A stretch of DNA of 64,000 nt from Neurospora intermedia (lineage: Eukaryota > Ascomycota > Sordariomycetes > Sordariales > Sordariaceae), in contig BTPP01000003.1 in assembly GCA_037102815.1 (NCBI GenBank), positions 1,426,001 through 1,490,000 on the forward strand, in the 5' to 3' direction. The notes beneath the pieces were generated by a model, which was not told the origin of the DNA, searched no databases, and saw nothing but the letters and a program-made list of their open reading frames with translations. Made by a program: the position numbers and the translations under genes. How positions within the stretch are numbered: the first letter of the stretch is position 1; every line of letters begins with the position of its first letter. Shown in pieces: positions 47,729 to 58,660 of the stretch.

Positions 47729-48712
47729 TCAAGAAGATTGACTCAACAGCGCCAGCGCGCTCTGAAAAGCCCTCACCACCTCTGTCAAATGCTTTCTCCT
47801 CTGCGCCAGATTCTGTTCCGAAAGGCGCACGTACCGCTCGCGCGTCTGCAGACGCTTGACGGCGCGGTCCGTGTCGTGAGCTGAAGAAGATGAGGCCCAC
47901 ACGTTGAAGTACTGGACCAGCTGCTGGAACTCTTCAAGGAGTTCTTGCTCTTGGGCGTCGGCGGCTGAGAGGGACTCGGTGTAGCGCGTGACGAAGTCGT
48001 CCCAGTCAAAGTTGGGTAGAGTGCCTGGAGTGCTGGGCGACGAGAGAGTGTGCGCGGCGAGAATGTTCCGAGGGGTTGGGTTGATGGAGGTTTGGATTGG
48101 GTTGAGGGTCTGATAAAGGCTGTGGCTGTGGTTGCCTTGGTTGCTACTGTTTTGGTTGGTGATGGTAATCGGTTCGTTGGTGGGAGTGGTGGTGTTGTTG
48201 CGCGGCTCAGGAGTCTTGATCTGGGGGCGCTGTGAGTTGTGATTCTTGTTGCTGCCTTGGAAAACTGTGGCAGGGAGGAGGGGGGGAGGGGAGGAGCGGT
48301 CTTGTTGATCCTGTTGGAACTGGGTGACTGTCGGCTCTGCGTTATTGCCGTGGTCACTAGGGCTGTTGGCCAGGTCGTCATCGTCGCTGTCCGGGCCGCC
48401 GCTTGTGTTGCTGTTGTTGTCCATGATAGGGACGATGGGCGTTGAGCGCACTGGTTGAAGAGGCGAGAGGAGCTGAGGCGACTGAGACGACTGAGGTGAT
48501 CGAGGTGATTGAGGCGACTGAGGTGATCGAGGTGATCGAGGTGATCGAGGCGACTGAGGTGACTGAGGTGACTGGATGTTGCGGTCAAAAGAGTCGTCCC
48601 CGCCAAAGTAAGAGCTGCGGTTGTGCTCGCTGCCTGCTGGAGAAGCGGTGCTCAGATCCGAATCAGGCGACTCTGGCCGTTCTTGCCGTATTTGAGGCGG
48701 GGTAGATGCCAT
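47729..48712 (-). CDS. disordered protein with SPQ/SPR repeats and helical C-terminus
   Basis: Single-exon gene of 327 residues, function unknown. The ATG chosen (MASTPPQIRQ) is the first true ATG of the frame. Residues about 47-80 are a tandem array of SPQ and SPR tripeptides from a degenerate 9-nt DNA repeat. They are potential sites for proline-directed kinases. Asn/Gln/Pro-rich disorder follows to about residue 215. The last ~110 residues look folded: NFDWDDFVTRYTESLSAADA, QELLEEFQQLVQYFNVW, then a basic helical region RAVKRLQTRERYVRLSEQNL ending LTEVVRAFQSALALLSQS. This C-terminal part reads like a conserved fungal domain, but I cannot name it. Divergent from ATG14 across about 1 kb. Confidence 0.8.
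   Translation of the reverse strand: MASTPPQIRQERPESPDSDLSTASPAGSEHNRSSYFGGDDSFDRNIQSPQSPQSPRSPRSPRSPQSPQSPRSPQSSQSPQLLSPLQPVRSTPIVPIMDNNSNTSGGPDSDDDDLANSPSDHGNNAEPTVTQFQQDQQDRSSPPPLLPATVFQGSNKNHNSQRPQIKTPEPRNNTTTPTNEPITITNQNSSNQGNHSHSLYQTLNPIQTSINPTPRNILAAHTLSSPSTPGTLPNFDWDDFVTRYTESLSAADAQEQELLEEFQQLVQYFNVWASSSSAHDTDRAVKRLQTRERYVRLSEQNLAQRRKHLTEVVRAFQSALALLSQSS
48469..48574 (-). repeat. 9-nt tandem repeat inside the SPQ-protein gene
   Basis: Degenerate tandem units of the type GGTGATCGA / GGTGACTGA (plus-strand view) encode the SPQ/SPR array. In-frame expansion or contraction is likely between strains. Confidence 0.8.
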
Positions 48713-49726
48713 GTTGTTGGTTTGTAAGGACAAGGGCGGAAGGCGCTGGTAGGCGTGAGTGAAAGGCAGGTTATGCTCCTTCCTTTTGTTGTTGTTTATG
48801 AGTTGTCGCAAGTGATGCCGCTTTCACTTTGCTGTTGATTGGATGTTTAGTTCCTGTTGTGTCTCTCTCTTCTGGGAGACTGACTGGTAGTTGTTTGTAG
48901 ACTTGGCCGATGTCTTGAGAGTATCTGCTGCCCGATGAGTGCGTTGTTGCCGATTGGATTGTGCTACACTGCAAGTTTTGTGCAAGTGTGTGAGTGTGAC
49001 AGAGAAATCGAGGTCTCGTCTTGGTCGCTTCCTTTCTGTGACCTCGCTTGGATGAGAGGACGTTGAGGTTACCCTAGGTACCTCTACTTTTGGTGAGACC
49101 GGAAGCCGCCGAATGGACGCGGTTGCAGCTGTGGAGGATTCGCTCACAGCGAGTGGAGGGCGCTGGAGCCTCTGGAAGAGGGGCCGAGAGCGATGGGCGG
49201 CTGTCGAGCTAGGCAAGAGCGGGAAGTGGGTCGGTACTACGCGCCAATCCGGGGCAGGTAGCAGGGCGTTGACACTTGACCAGATGCGGCGAGGATTGTG
49301 ACTTGATGCTGTGAAACATAATCCCGGTGACTGCCCTCCTCGGATGACGCCCAGGGGCGTGTGTCTTCGTGTGCTGGAGACTGTTTTTGATCTTGTTTAT
49401 CTTTCTCCTTCTTGACACCAACACCGCTCCGCTTCTCTCTCTTTAGATGATTGGTCTTGATTGATATTCATTCGTCGTCTTGTTTCATCGCCGCTCGTCG
49501 GTTTCGGTATTGCTTTGAACGTATCTCATCGGGCAGCAAACATCGGCCGTTTCGTCATGTCATCGTCGAGTCTTTGGATGAAGATCTGTTCCATCGATAA
49601 CCACCAGCATATTAAGTTAGCCCCTCTGTTGCTGACATCCACGAGACAACAACCCTTTTCCTCTTCGCAACCAAACTCACCACTTTGGATTTCTCGACGA
49701 GACCATCTTTCTTGTTCTTGTTCAAA
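48713..49726. other. divergent promoter region, SPQ protein / ATG14
   Basis: About 1 kb. Small frames on both strands are unsupported. The right part is T/C-rich, in keeping with the ATG14 leader. Confidence 0.55.
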
Positions 49727-51439
49727 ATGATTTGTTGCAGTCTTTGCGACCGCTCGCATCAGGGAAGGGTGCCTTTTCTCTGCGCTGTTGATGCGCGTAA
49801 TCGGCTTTACCCGTTCCGAGTGCAGAATGCACGAGTCCTGATCGAGAACGAAGAGTTAGAGCGCACCGTCGCAGAAGAGGAAGCAGAAGGGCCATCCAGG
49901 AAGCCTTACCTGGACCGACTCAAGTCGGAAGTGGCTGCCGCTAATGCTCGAACCGCCGAGATCATGGCGCAGTGTGAGCGCTTGAAGAGACAGACCGAGC
50001 AGACCAGGAAGGAGGTCGAGAAGAAGAAGGATGTTCTCGCCCGGAAGAAGTCTGATTTATCGGCCATGTCGACGGGAGTTGCAGCGAGGCGAAACCGCCA
50101 GCTGGAGGAGACCCAGGAGTCGATCCGCCGTATTCGATTCAAATGGGCTGCTTGTGCTGACACCATGGCGTCGACGAGATCGTTTCTGTGCGAGGAGGCT
50201 GCCAGATTGTTTGGACTTCGGCAGATTCGCAAGGGTTCTTCGAAACGGTATGAGCTCGGCGGTGTCGAGATTATCGACTTGCATGCTCTAAACAGTGAGT
50301 TAGCCCCTTTTCTCGCAATGCCTCCGACAATCAGCTTGACTTACTTTTTTTTGTGTGTTTCTGTAGGCCTCTCACCGGAGGTTATCAACACATCCCTGGC
50401 CAACATCACTCATTTGGTGATGCTGACCTCACATTATCTCGCCATTCGGCTTCCTTCACAAATCACACTTCCACACCAAGACTACCCGCGACCGACAATT
50501 TTATGGCCACAGGCGTCTTATCAATTAGAGGAGCCACCGTTTCCGGCGACCATGTTACCTGGTCAACACCAGCAGTCCGGGTTGGAGGGACCGCCGATCG
50601 ATGTTGAGAAAACCAGATCTTTCCCCCACCGTCCCCGTCCGCTCTGGATCGAAAAGCCGCTGCCCGCTCTAGTCAAGGAAGACCCTCAGACGGCCGGAAT
50701 GTTTATTGAAGCCGTCTGCTTGCTGGCCCACAATATCGCCTGGGCCTGTTGCACGCAAGGTCTCCCGTTTGGTTTTGATTCACGGGATACCTACGATGAG
50801 CTGTGCAACATGGGCCACAATTTATACCGGTTGTTGATTGGCGATAATCTCCATCGGCGCTCGGTTGATCCGAACATGTTCCCAAAAAGTCCAAGTCCCA
50901 GTGGTCAAGGTAATGAGACGACACCGTCTGAAGAGAGTACGACGGCGAACAACAACCCGAGATTGGTTATAGGTCGCTGGTCTCATGGGACTATCCACAA
51001 CTTCCTCGAGAGTTTGGAAGGGAAGGAGTGGTTGGACAGGTGCAGACTCCCCAGTCCGCACCGCATGTCGGATCGGTTGAAGAAGAGGTTGATTAACGAG
51101 GCGCCGATGTTGGAATGGGAGAAGATCGAGGGTGACGAGCTGGACGATGCTTTTGAACATGACGACGGTCGTCTTGGAGTTTTGGTTAAGCGACGTCGTC
51201 GGAAAGAAGAGATTGGTGATAGAGACGGACGGGTGAACGGTGATTTCTGGGTTGAATCTGTTTCGACTGTTGTTGGTGCCGGTGGTTTGTCGGGAGCCGT
51301 TGCCAGAGAAAGAGGGAATTTTGGTTCGAGTGGTAATGCGGCTGGCTCAACCGACGCTGCTGCTGCTGTTGCTGGAACGAGTACTAGTAGTGCCAATACT
51401 AGAGGGACGAGTGGCTGGACGAAGCTCAAGAGTAGATAG
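49727..51439 (+). CDS. atg14: autophagy protein Atg14 (PI3-kinase complex I subunit)
   Basis: Targets the Vps34-Vps15-Vps30 lipid kinase to the autophagosome formation site. Exons 49727..50294 and 50367..51439 give 546 residues. The N-terminus MICCSLCDRSHQGRVPFLC carries the conserved Cys motif (Cys3, 4, 7 and 19). It is followed by a long coiled coil at about 30-145 (ENEELERTVAEEEAE, CERLKRQTEQTRKEVEKKK). The conserved block RLFGLRQIRKGSSKRYELGGVEI follows, then NITHLVMLTSHYLAIRLP and AVCLLAHNIAWACCTQGLPF of the UVRAG/Atg14 fold. The tail is disordered, acidic and then Ser/Ala-rich. The 72-nt intron is a multiple of three and free of in-frame stops, so a retained intron would insert 24 residues. 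Confidence 0.88.
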   Translation: MICCSLCDRSHQGRVPFLCAVDARNRLYPFRVQNARVLIENEELERTVAEEEAEGPSRKPYLDRLKSEVAAANARTAEIMAQCERLKRQTEQTRKEVEKKKDVLARKKSDLSAMSTGVAARRNRQLEETQESIRRIRFKWAACADTMASTRSFLCEEAARLFGLRQIRKGSSKRYELGGVEIIDLHALNSELAPFLAMPPTISLTYFFLCVSVGLSPEVINTSLANITHLVMLTSHYLAIRLPSQITLPHQDYPRPTILWPQASYQLEEPPFPATMLPGQHQQSGLEGPPIDVEKTRSFPHRPRPLWIEKPLPALVKEDPQTAGMFIEAVCLLAHNIAWACCTQGLPFGFDSRDTYDELCNMGHNLYRLLIGDNLHRRSVDPNMFPKSPSPSGQGNETTPSEESTTANNNPRLVIGRWSHGTIHNFLESLEGKEWLDRCRLPSPHRMSDRLKKRLINEAPMLEWEKIEGDELDDAFEHDDGRLGVLVKRRRRKEEIGDRDGRVNGDFWVESVSTVVGAGGLSGAVARERGNFGSSGNAAGSTDAAAAVAGTSTSSANTRGTSGWTKLKSR

Positions 51440-51724
51440 AAGTTGAAGGGCTTTGTCGAGATGCCGCCATGGATGGTTCAAAGTCCGTTACTCGTTACCT
51501 GGTTCCTGATTTTGAATTGAATTTGGTTTGGTTTGGTTTATTTGGTTCATTTGCAGCAGCAATTGTTCGGCTTTCTGTTGCAGACACATCCAAGTCAGTA
51601 AACAATCCCAAACATGGCGACAGAAGGAGAGATCAGGTGGTACATACATTGACAGTCTGTTGAGTGTTGCTGATTTTACAACCTGGGCAGGCCAACTCAA
51701 CATAAAACAACACGAATCTGTGTA

Positions 51725-52525
51725 CTAATCGTTAGCCATTTGCTTCCTTCTTCATCATCAGTGATCATGTGTTTGTTGAGGCCATGGAACTTACTTTTTT
51801 CTTCGGTGTTTCGTCAAGCTTTGCTCTGGAATGCGATTTTTGCACCCACAATGGATGGTCCAACTCAACATATTTTTCTTTTGGTGTGAGTTCAGTTTGT
51901 ATAACTCGGACCATCCTTTTCCCTTCTTAGGGGAGCCCCCTTTTTGGGGGTATCGATCTCGACAACAATGGGAATGCTCGACGTCGTGAATGAGTGATTT
52001 GAGTAAGTGGTGGTTTGGTTCGATATATGGTTTTGTTTCCATCGAAACCTGTTACAACATTCATCGTTAGCTTGTCTGATATTTAAGCTGCGCGAGAGGA
52101 CGAAGGAAAGAGAAAGAGAAGGGGAGGCAACTTACCCGAAGCTGTCGAATCGCTGGCGTTGATGGTCCAACTCAACATGGTTTTTATTTTATGTTTTTGG
52201 TTCTGTCGTCAATGTTAGCCATGCCGCTCGCCCGTCAAATCAAGAAAGTGCCAGGTGGTGAGGTAATTGAGGACTTACTGCAATCTATCGTTGAGTTTGC
52301 TTTGGACCATCTGGTTTTTTTCTCCTTTCTTATGAGGAGCCCCTTGTTTTAGGGTACCGATCTCAACTGCTTGTGGGAGTGCTCGACGTGATTGATTTTG
52401 TTTGAGTGTGTTCAATTTGATTTTTGTTTCACAGAGTCCTGTCATCTTTGTTAGTCATGTGTCAAACAGCAGAAGGAAGGGAGATAGATGGGAAAGAGGA
52501 GTCTTACCCGAAGCTGTTGAATCGC
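51725..52525 (-). ncRNA. candidate spliced minus-strand transcript built of duplicated exons
   Basis: Four well-formed introns can be read on the minus strand: 52439..52507 (69 nt), 52203..52278 (76), 52049..52135 (87) and 51725..51794 (70). Each has a GTAAG donor, an AG acceptor, and most have a CTAAC branch-like sequence 8-20 bases before the acceptor. The exons between them repeat one another. The donor-side 23-mer at 52131 recurs at 52503 with one change. GATGGTCCAACTCAACAT occurs at 51854 and 52161, and a shared CCAACTCAACAT at 51692. The AGCCCC...CTCGACGT block occurs in both large exons. Reading frames are not conserved between the copies, so a coding role is unlikely. It may be the spliced 3' UTR of the upstream minus-strand gene or a separate non-coding RNA. 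Confidence 0.45.
52131..52525 (+). repeat. direct repeat pair (23-mers, 372 bp apart)
   Basis: 52131..52153 and 52503..52525 differ at one base and share CTTACCCGAAGCTGT. On the minus strand both mark an exon end plus splice donor, so the unit duplicated includes exon and intron sequence. Confidence 0.75.
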
Positions 52526-54779
52526 AGGTGTTAATCTATGCCACAAGATTTGCTTTGCTTCTGGTCGACGAGTTGTGATTGGTGTCGACCAAGCCATGCA
52601 AAGCTTTGCTGCCGGTCTTTTCAAGTGTAGGTTTTGGTTTTTGACCAGGCATGCAAAGAGGGGAATCGTCATGTCTCGACAATGTGAGTTTGAAGAAAGT
52701 TGTTCACGGTTGGAAGTTGTAAGTCGAGACATGGTTGATTCGGGTTTTCGTTCGGACTGCTTGCTCTTTTTTTATTTGTTTTGAACGGAGCTTTGAGATT
52801 TTGGTTGATCGTTTGCAGTCCTGAACATGCCACATGTTTGGACATCCTGAGTCTGAAAGTTTGAGGACGTCGCCGATGTCGAGACGATCTGAAGATTGAT
52901 TTGAGTCTCGACATGTTGGTTCCTTTCGCTCGGGTCTGCTGTCACTTTTTTTCTTTTTTTTCTTTTTTTGATATGTGTTTGAAGATTCGAAGATTGAAGA
53001 GTTGGTTGGGGCAGACCCAAACTTGTCACATTGGTGAACATCCATGATTGATTGAGGACGTTCTTGTTGATGTCTTGACAAGGTAAATCGTTGATGTCTT
53101 GACATGTTGATTTTGATTCGTCAGCTGCTTCTTGTTTGAGTGAAGAAAGTGATGAAGCGGAGCTGAACTGGTCACACGTTGTTTCTTTTTGAGTTCTCGG
53201 GCTACTATGAGAGAGATGTAGCGCTGCTGAACTGGTCACTATCAATGGCTGAACATCCGAGATTGAGAGAAAAGATGCTCGAATGAAGTGTTGCGATTTT
53301 TGGTTTGGTTTCATTTTTTTTCGTGCCTTAGAGAAGAAAGAAGATTGGCGGCACTTGGTCATATGCTGTCAACGTGCTTGAGTGATTGCACATTGATGGT
53401 CGCGGTGATCTGGTCGAAATAGCACTGGGTGTCAAGATGCTGGCCTTCGACATGATCGTTTCGTCGGTATGCCTTGGTGAGAAAAGAAAGCTGTCGGCAA
53501 ACTGACGTGGTACTTGTACAGTTGTTGTCAGGTGATGGTCGTCCATGTACTCGCACATTTTTTGGTGATTGTTTTCCCTTTTCAATTTTTTTGTCTTGTT
53601 TGGTGTTTTCTGATTGATAGATGTCAAAAGATGAGTTGCCATGTAAGTATGCTGTCAGTCTCATATCACTGCTGCTGTCTCGCCTTTCGAGAGTGATAAA
53701 GTTGCTGCAATGAAATCCGGAAGAGGTGGATAAGTCTGGTAAGAAGATGATGCTGACAGTAATCGTGACAATGAATCGCAAACAGACATACTTAGGTCTG
53801 AAGCTGGTAAAAGATGATCTGAAAACGACGAATGACTCGAACAGAAAAAGAACAGATAATCTGACAGAACGTTGTCGATTCGCCTTGCGAATGTGAGCGT
53901 GACTGACTCGGTAACGACGACGTTGAGGGTTGTGTTGCTGGTAGGACAGAAGGCAAGTGTGACTAGCTTGCCAACATAAGTTGTCGATCCGCAAACACGT
54001 AATGTCTCCGACTATAGGCGCCGAGAGATCAATGAGAAAATGCTTCCGATTATAGGCACCGGAGCTGATATCAGGTTGCTTTATTGCCAAGCGTGACTTC
54101 TTGGTTGCAACATATCGAGAGACAGAAAACTGTACTCCCTATTTCTGGCCATCCCACCCACCCTTACCAGAAACCTGATATAGAAAGATTCGCAGCACCT
54201 GTTCCCGAATGTGGCCTTTCGATGGCGACTGTGCGAAGGAACTCTGTAGCCGAATGTACTCAGTGTGACCGCTGATGACGACAATACGAGAGTGAGAAAT
54301 GGGTAGTTGATTGATGATCATGAGAGGACAGGAATGACCAGCCTGTCATCATTTCACATACAACCAAACTCCCTGGTTCTGGCCAACCCGCCCACCCATG
54401 CCTAGAACCTCTTATGTAAAGTCAAGCCCGCTGGTGAGAGAAGTGTGTGTCATCGATGTAGAAGATTGTCGGAAAAGGGAAGAAAAAGGTGACAGTTCTG
54501 ATGGAAAGGCGAAAAAAGATCCCGATAGACAACACACTCTCAAACCGAACGAACAAGACTGACAACAACCGAACACAGATCAAGGAATTCTAACAAGCTG
54601 GGAAGTTTTGCTTCGCGCCCCGCAAAACGACCCAGGTTCTCTGAGCTCCTACCCATACCCGCCTCATGCTCGAGAGAACAACGACAAGCTGGACTTATGT
54701 ACGAACTTGAGTGGCGCCCGCCCGGGACCACCCATGCCGTTTATGCCATATGCTTATGTGTCGCCTTGTGATCCTTGTC

Positions 54780-57700
54780 TTAATTGCCGGTGTTGCTGTG
54801 TGAAGGAAGGTTGCGACGCCTTCTTGGTAGTTTTGCGAGGGGCCTGCGCCGAATGACCTCCTCATCGGCCCTCTGAGGGCCCTCCTCATCGGCCCTCTGA
54901 GGATGCTCCTCGTCCTCGCTGACCATGCCCAAAAGCTCCAGTTCAAGGTCAGTGAAATCCCTCTCGGCGTCCTGCTCCTCGCCAGGCGAGTCGCTGACAG
55001 CCGGAGGGATAATCTCACCGGCAGGGGGAGTTGCCGTGGTTGAAGGAGTGACCGGTGTTGGTGCCGGTGCCGGTGCCGGTGCCGGTGCCGGTGCCGTCGC
55101 CATCGCTCTGCTCGCCCGCGACCTGGGCATCGCAATCCTGCGCTGGCTGATCGGAATCACAACCTCCTCGTCAGAGCTCTCGATCGAGCAATCAGAGTCT
55201 TCCTCATGCTCGGTGTAGATGTCCGCCCCTTCGGTTTGCCGCATGATCTCCACCTGCAAACTCGCCGAGGCATAATCCGCTTGAGTGAGCCTCTGACCAA
55301 CCAGGAAGGCCTGGTACATCCTGTCCTGCTCATTCATGGTCCATACCGCGTCATGCACCCGGAAATTGGGATCATCCGGGGTGGTATGATCAGGCCTGAA
55401 GTCCTCTCCAAAGATGTTGGAGGGCGAGGCCTGGTTGGAGCCTGACGCAGCAGCGGGAAGAATTGGCTGGAATGTCGAGACCGAGGTGAATACCGGTGCA
55501 CCGACAGGGAGAGTTGGCTGGAACACCGCATTGGAGAAGTCCAATCCAGTAGAGCGAGGAGGAGTGGGCGACCGGTTGGGGGGAGTCGGCGCCGAGCAAA
55601 CCGGAGGAGGGCTCCCGAAGAGCGAATAGTCCCACGACCGAATGGAAGTAGGTGTGCCCGGTGGCGACAAAACAAGAGAGCCGTTGCTTGCTCCATCGTC
55701 AACGTCAGGGGTGAACGTTGGCGAGCCCAACTCCTGCATCTGATCTACCTCGGCCGGGTGCTCCGGGGGCTCAGGGTACTCCAAGTCTGATTGCGGGGGA
55801 AGATCGGGATACTCTGATTGCGAGTTGTTCTCTTCCGCATCGTGTTCGAGGACATAGTTCTGGAGCACCTGGAGCTGAGCCCACATCTCAGGCTCGCACA
55901 CCTCAACGCCTGGGTACTCGTCGGTAGCCGGGGCTGACTGAGAAACCTCCTGTTCAGGTTGCTGTTGAGGAACATCCTGCTCTGATGGTTGCTCAACCGC
56001 CGGCGCGATACCCTGAGTTACTGCCACATCAAGCGGCGTGTCGACGTACCGGAGATCTGGATGAATCGAGTTGATGTCGAACTCGGGAAGAATATCAGCA
56101 ACCACCGGCATCTGCTCGGAGGTTACAGGAAGAGCTTGGTTGTCAACAGCCTGAGAAGTGGGAGTAACCAATCCCATGCCAGACTCTGCGGTAACGGAAA
56201 CCGGACTAGGCTGAGGAGCCATTGGCGAGACCACATTGTCGAACATGTTGTCGAGATTGGGATCCACCAACATGTTGAAGTCAATCGTGTCGGAGACCAG
56301 GACGCGATCGGAAGTAGCTGCGGTCGGCTGCTCAACAATGTTCCAGGGTTGTTGCTGTTGGCCGGGGGTGAACGCAGGGGGAGCCGGATAATCGAAGTGA
56401 CCCTCCATAGTGGTATCGGTCTGGATGGAGTTGAAAGGCGATGTCATTTCGACCATGGGATACCCAAAAAGCGTCGTGACCATGTCTGACTGGGGAACAT
56501 CAACCATGTCGTGCTCAACATTTTGGGGCTGGATCAGAGAGGGCATCGTGAACTCAAAGTTGAAGTCGGTCTGACCTTCAGGAAACATCGAGGGAAGTTG
56601 CCAGATTGGTTGCTGAGAGTCGAGCGGGACAAGTTGAACAGCTTGCCCACCAAAAACGATAGCCTCAGAAGATTGCTGTAGCGGAAACAACTCCATGTCC
56701 GACGAGACCACGGGCGACTCTTCGTGGATCCAATCTTGGTGGCTGTCATCGCCGTCTTGCATCTGCTGGTCGTCGGATAGACCAGCGTTAACCGTAGTCG
56801 CAACTTCGATGTCCATCATGGCCAGATCACGGTCCGGAGACACTTCACTGTGAGCCACTCCGTTGGACACAGGTCCTGCAAGAGACAAGACAGATGAATC
56901 CTCACCCATATCCACATCATCGTCCGAAGGACGGGCTGATACCGGCTCCATCAAGATGGAGTCTTCCACCGAATCGACGACGGAAGGAACGAGGTCATCA
57001 GCGGGTGATGCGAGGGTTGCAAGAACGGGAACCTGGAGAGGCGACTGAACGCCATTTCCAACAGTCTTCTGTTCGTCTACAGATGTAGATACAGCAACAG
57101 AAGGGGAAATTCGCAAGACCTCAAGACGAAGTCTAAGATCCTCGATCTCCTGCTCGGACACGGTGTTCCGCTCGCTCAGCTGCAGTTGGGGTACCACAGA
57201 GGACGGAACAGAAGGGACCGCGACAATCTCCTGAATAGGCTTCTCCGTCAGGATAGGCTTGGGAGCGAGCTTGTCGGGCATGCTGGAAATGCCACTGCCA
57301 ACAACTTGATCCTCAACAATGGTCCTAGAAACCAAGACTGGGGAGGGCGGTGTGATGACAATCTCCGGGGGGGTGAGCTTCATCTCCGCGTGGATCGGCT
57401 CCGGAGCGACAGTTGGTTCCGTAACGACAACCGGTTCAGAAATGGGTGCTTCAGCCACAGCTGCCGGCCTCGACACTGCCACTGCCATGAGAGATTCAGG
57501 AACCATCTCCTCGTAGACAGAGTCCGATTGAAATAAATCATAACGGGGGGCTGGGACGTGGCGGCGAGACTTGGACAGCTTCTTCAGCACGCGCTCGTAG
57601 CGGGTGCTCCGTACGGGCATCGGCTGAGGAGCATGCTGCGTGTCGGCCTCGGGCAGTTGTGGCTGGTTAGGCGCCGTCGAACCTGGCGCGGCCTCTTCAA

Positions 57701-58660
57701 CGATCGTCGGGGAGCTCGTTGCCCGACGGGCCTTGAACTGCTCGACTGAGATGCCCATTTCGCGCGCGGTCTTCTCCATTAGCAGTTCCAGACCCTTGAG
57801 CCGTTCTGGAATGGACGGACGAGGAGGGGCAGGACCGGCGTGGACGATATCGAAAGCAGAGACGGCCGGGGTCGACTTGGCGACTTGGGTGTGCTCAGCC
57901 TGTTCCGGAATAACAGGGCTGGCAATTGGGCGGGCTACGTCTTCTCTGGTGCTGCGGTTCACGAGATGACCATCATCAAGATTCTCAGAACCCTGCCAGC
58001 CCTCGCGCTGGCAAAGAAGGTACTGAGGAACAGCCTGATGTTCCACGGTCATCTCGGACTGATCAACAGTCTGGTTGTCGGGGGCAATGGAAGGTGTTGG
58101 GGTGGGCGGAGGGACATATCGATGAACGATAACAGGAAGGTACCACATCTCCAAGGACAGGTATACCTTTCCGGTGCGTTGTTGGCGAAGACGAACGGCT
58201 TGAGAGAACCGGAGAACCCATTGCGAAAACACCTTCCAAGCAGAGACTCCCTTGGAGGCGACAAACCAGACAATTTCGGCGCAGCGACTGATTCTTCGAC
58301 AGACCTTGCGATACCTGGGATGCTTCAAGCCGATGCGAACCAACTTGGAGACAAGAACCGCAAGAACAAGGCCAGTCGAAACCGAGAGAAACAGCCGAAA
58401 GAGGTAGACGAGATCGAGATATTCAAGGAGCCTCTCGACGAGCTTCAAGAAAATCACCTCGGCTTTCTCCCACGCCACGACGGGGTGGGCGATTGCCATG
58501 GCTATTTGAGGGAGCATTAGTATCACTGATTGCCTGTCCGTTCTAGACTAGAAACCATCGACTTACTGCAGAGAAAAAGGGCACAGAAGCCGACAACGGT
58601 GGTGAGGGCGCAAACCCCCAACCACACGATGGTGAGAAACCAGCTCAGGAGGTCTTCCAT
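54780..58660 (-). CDS. large membrane-anchored, mostly disordered protein of unknown function
   Basis: Exons 58567..58660 and 54780..58501 (65-nt intron) give 1271 residues; I do not recognise a family. The first exon encodes MEDLLSWFLTIVWLGVCALT, a membrane helix (about 3-31). A second hydrophobic segment lies at about 57-88 (YLFRLFLSVSTGLVLAVLVS) and basic amphipathic helices follow to about 140. A coiled-coil-like patch occurs near RPSIPERLKGLELLMEKTAR. The rest is long, acidic, Pro/Ser/Val/Gln-rich disorder. A short helical region appears near NEQDRMYQAFLVGQRLTQAD. A basic patch RRIAMPRSRASRAMA and an Ala-Pro array encoded by a GTGCCG repeat follow. An RADEEGPQRADEE duplication lies near the end, and the C-terminus is basic. 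The CDS start is the first true ATG; an upstream Gln-rich frame lacks one. Confidence 0.75.

Larger units (their letters stand above)
51440..54779. other. repeat-built region between ATG14 and the membrane-anchored protein gene
   Basis: About 3.3 kb without a convincing coding sequence. It is built from degenerate repeats (variants of TGTCGAGACATGTTG, CCGAAGCTGT(C/T)GAATCGC, GGTCCAACTCAACAT and the pair CTATAGGCGCCGA / TTATAGGCACCGG near 54010 and 54050). Splice-like signals lie on the minus strand in its left third. Confidence 0.6.

Noticed and set aside
51791-52042. 83-codon minus-strand frame beginning METKPYIEPN
   Set aside because: It coincides with one duplicated exon, but the related exon at 52279..52438 is open in a different frame, so protein-level conservation is absent.
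52772-54090. Two minus-strand frames of 196 and 243 codons
   Set aside because: They lie in repeat-rich DNA, have no recognisable domain and low-complexity composition, and do not connect in frame with the apparent introns. Kept only as part of the repeat region.
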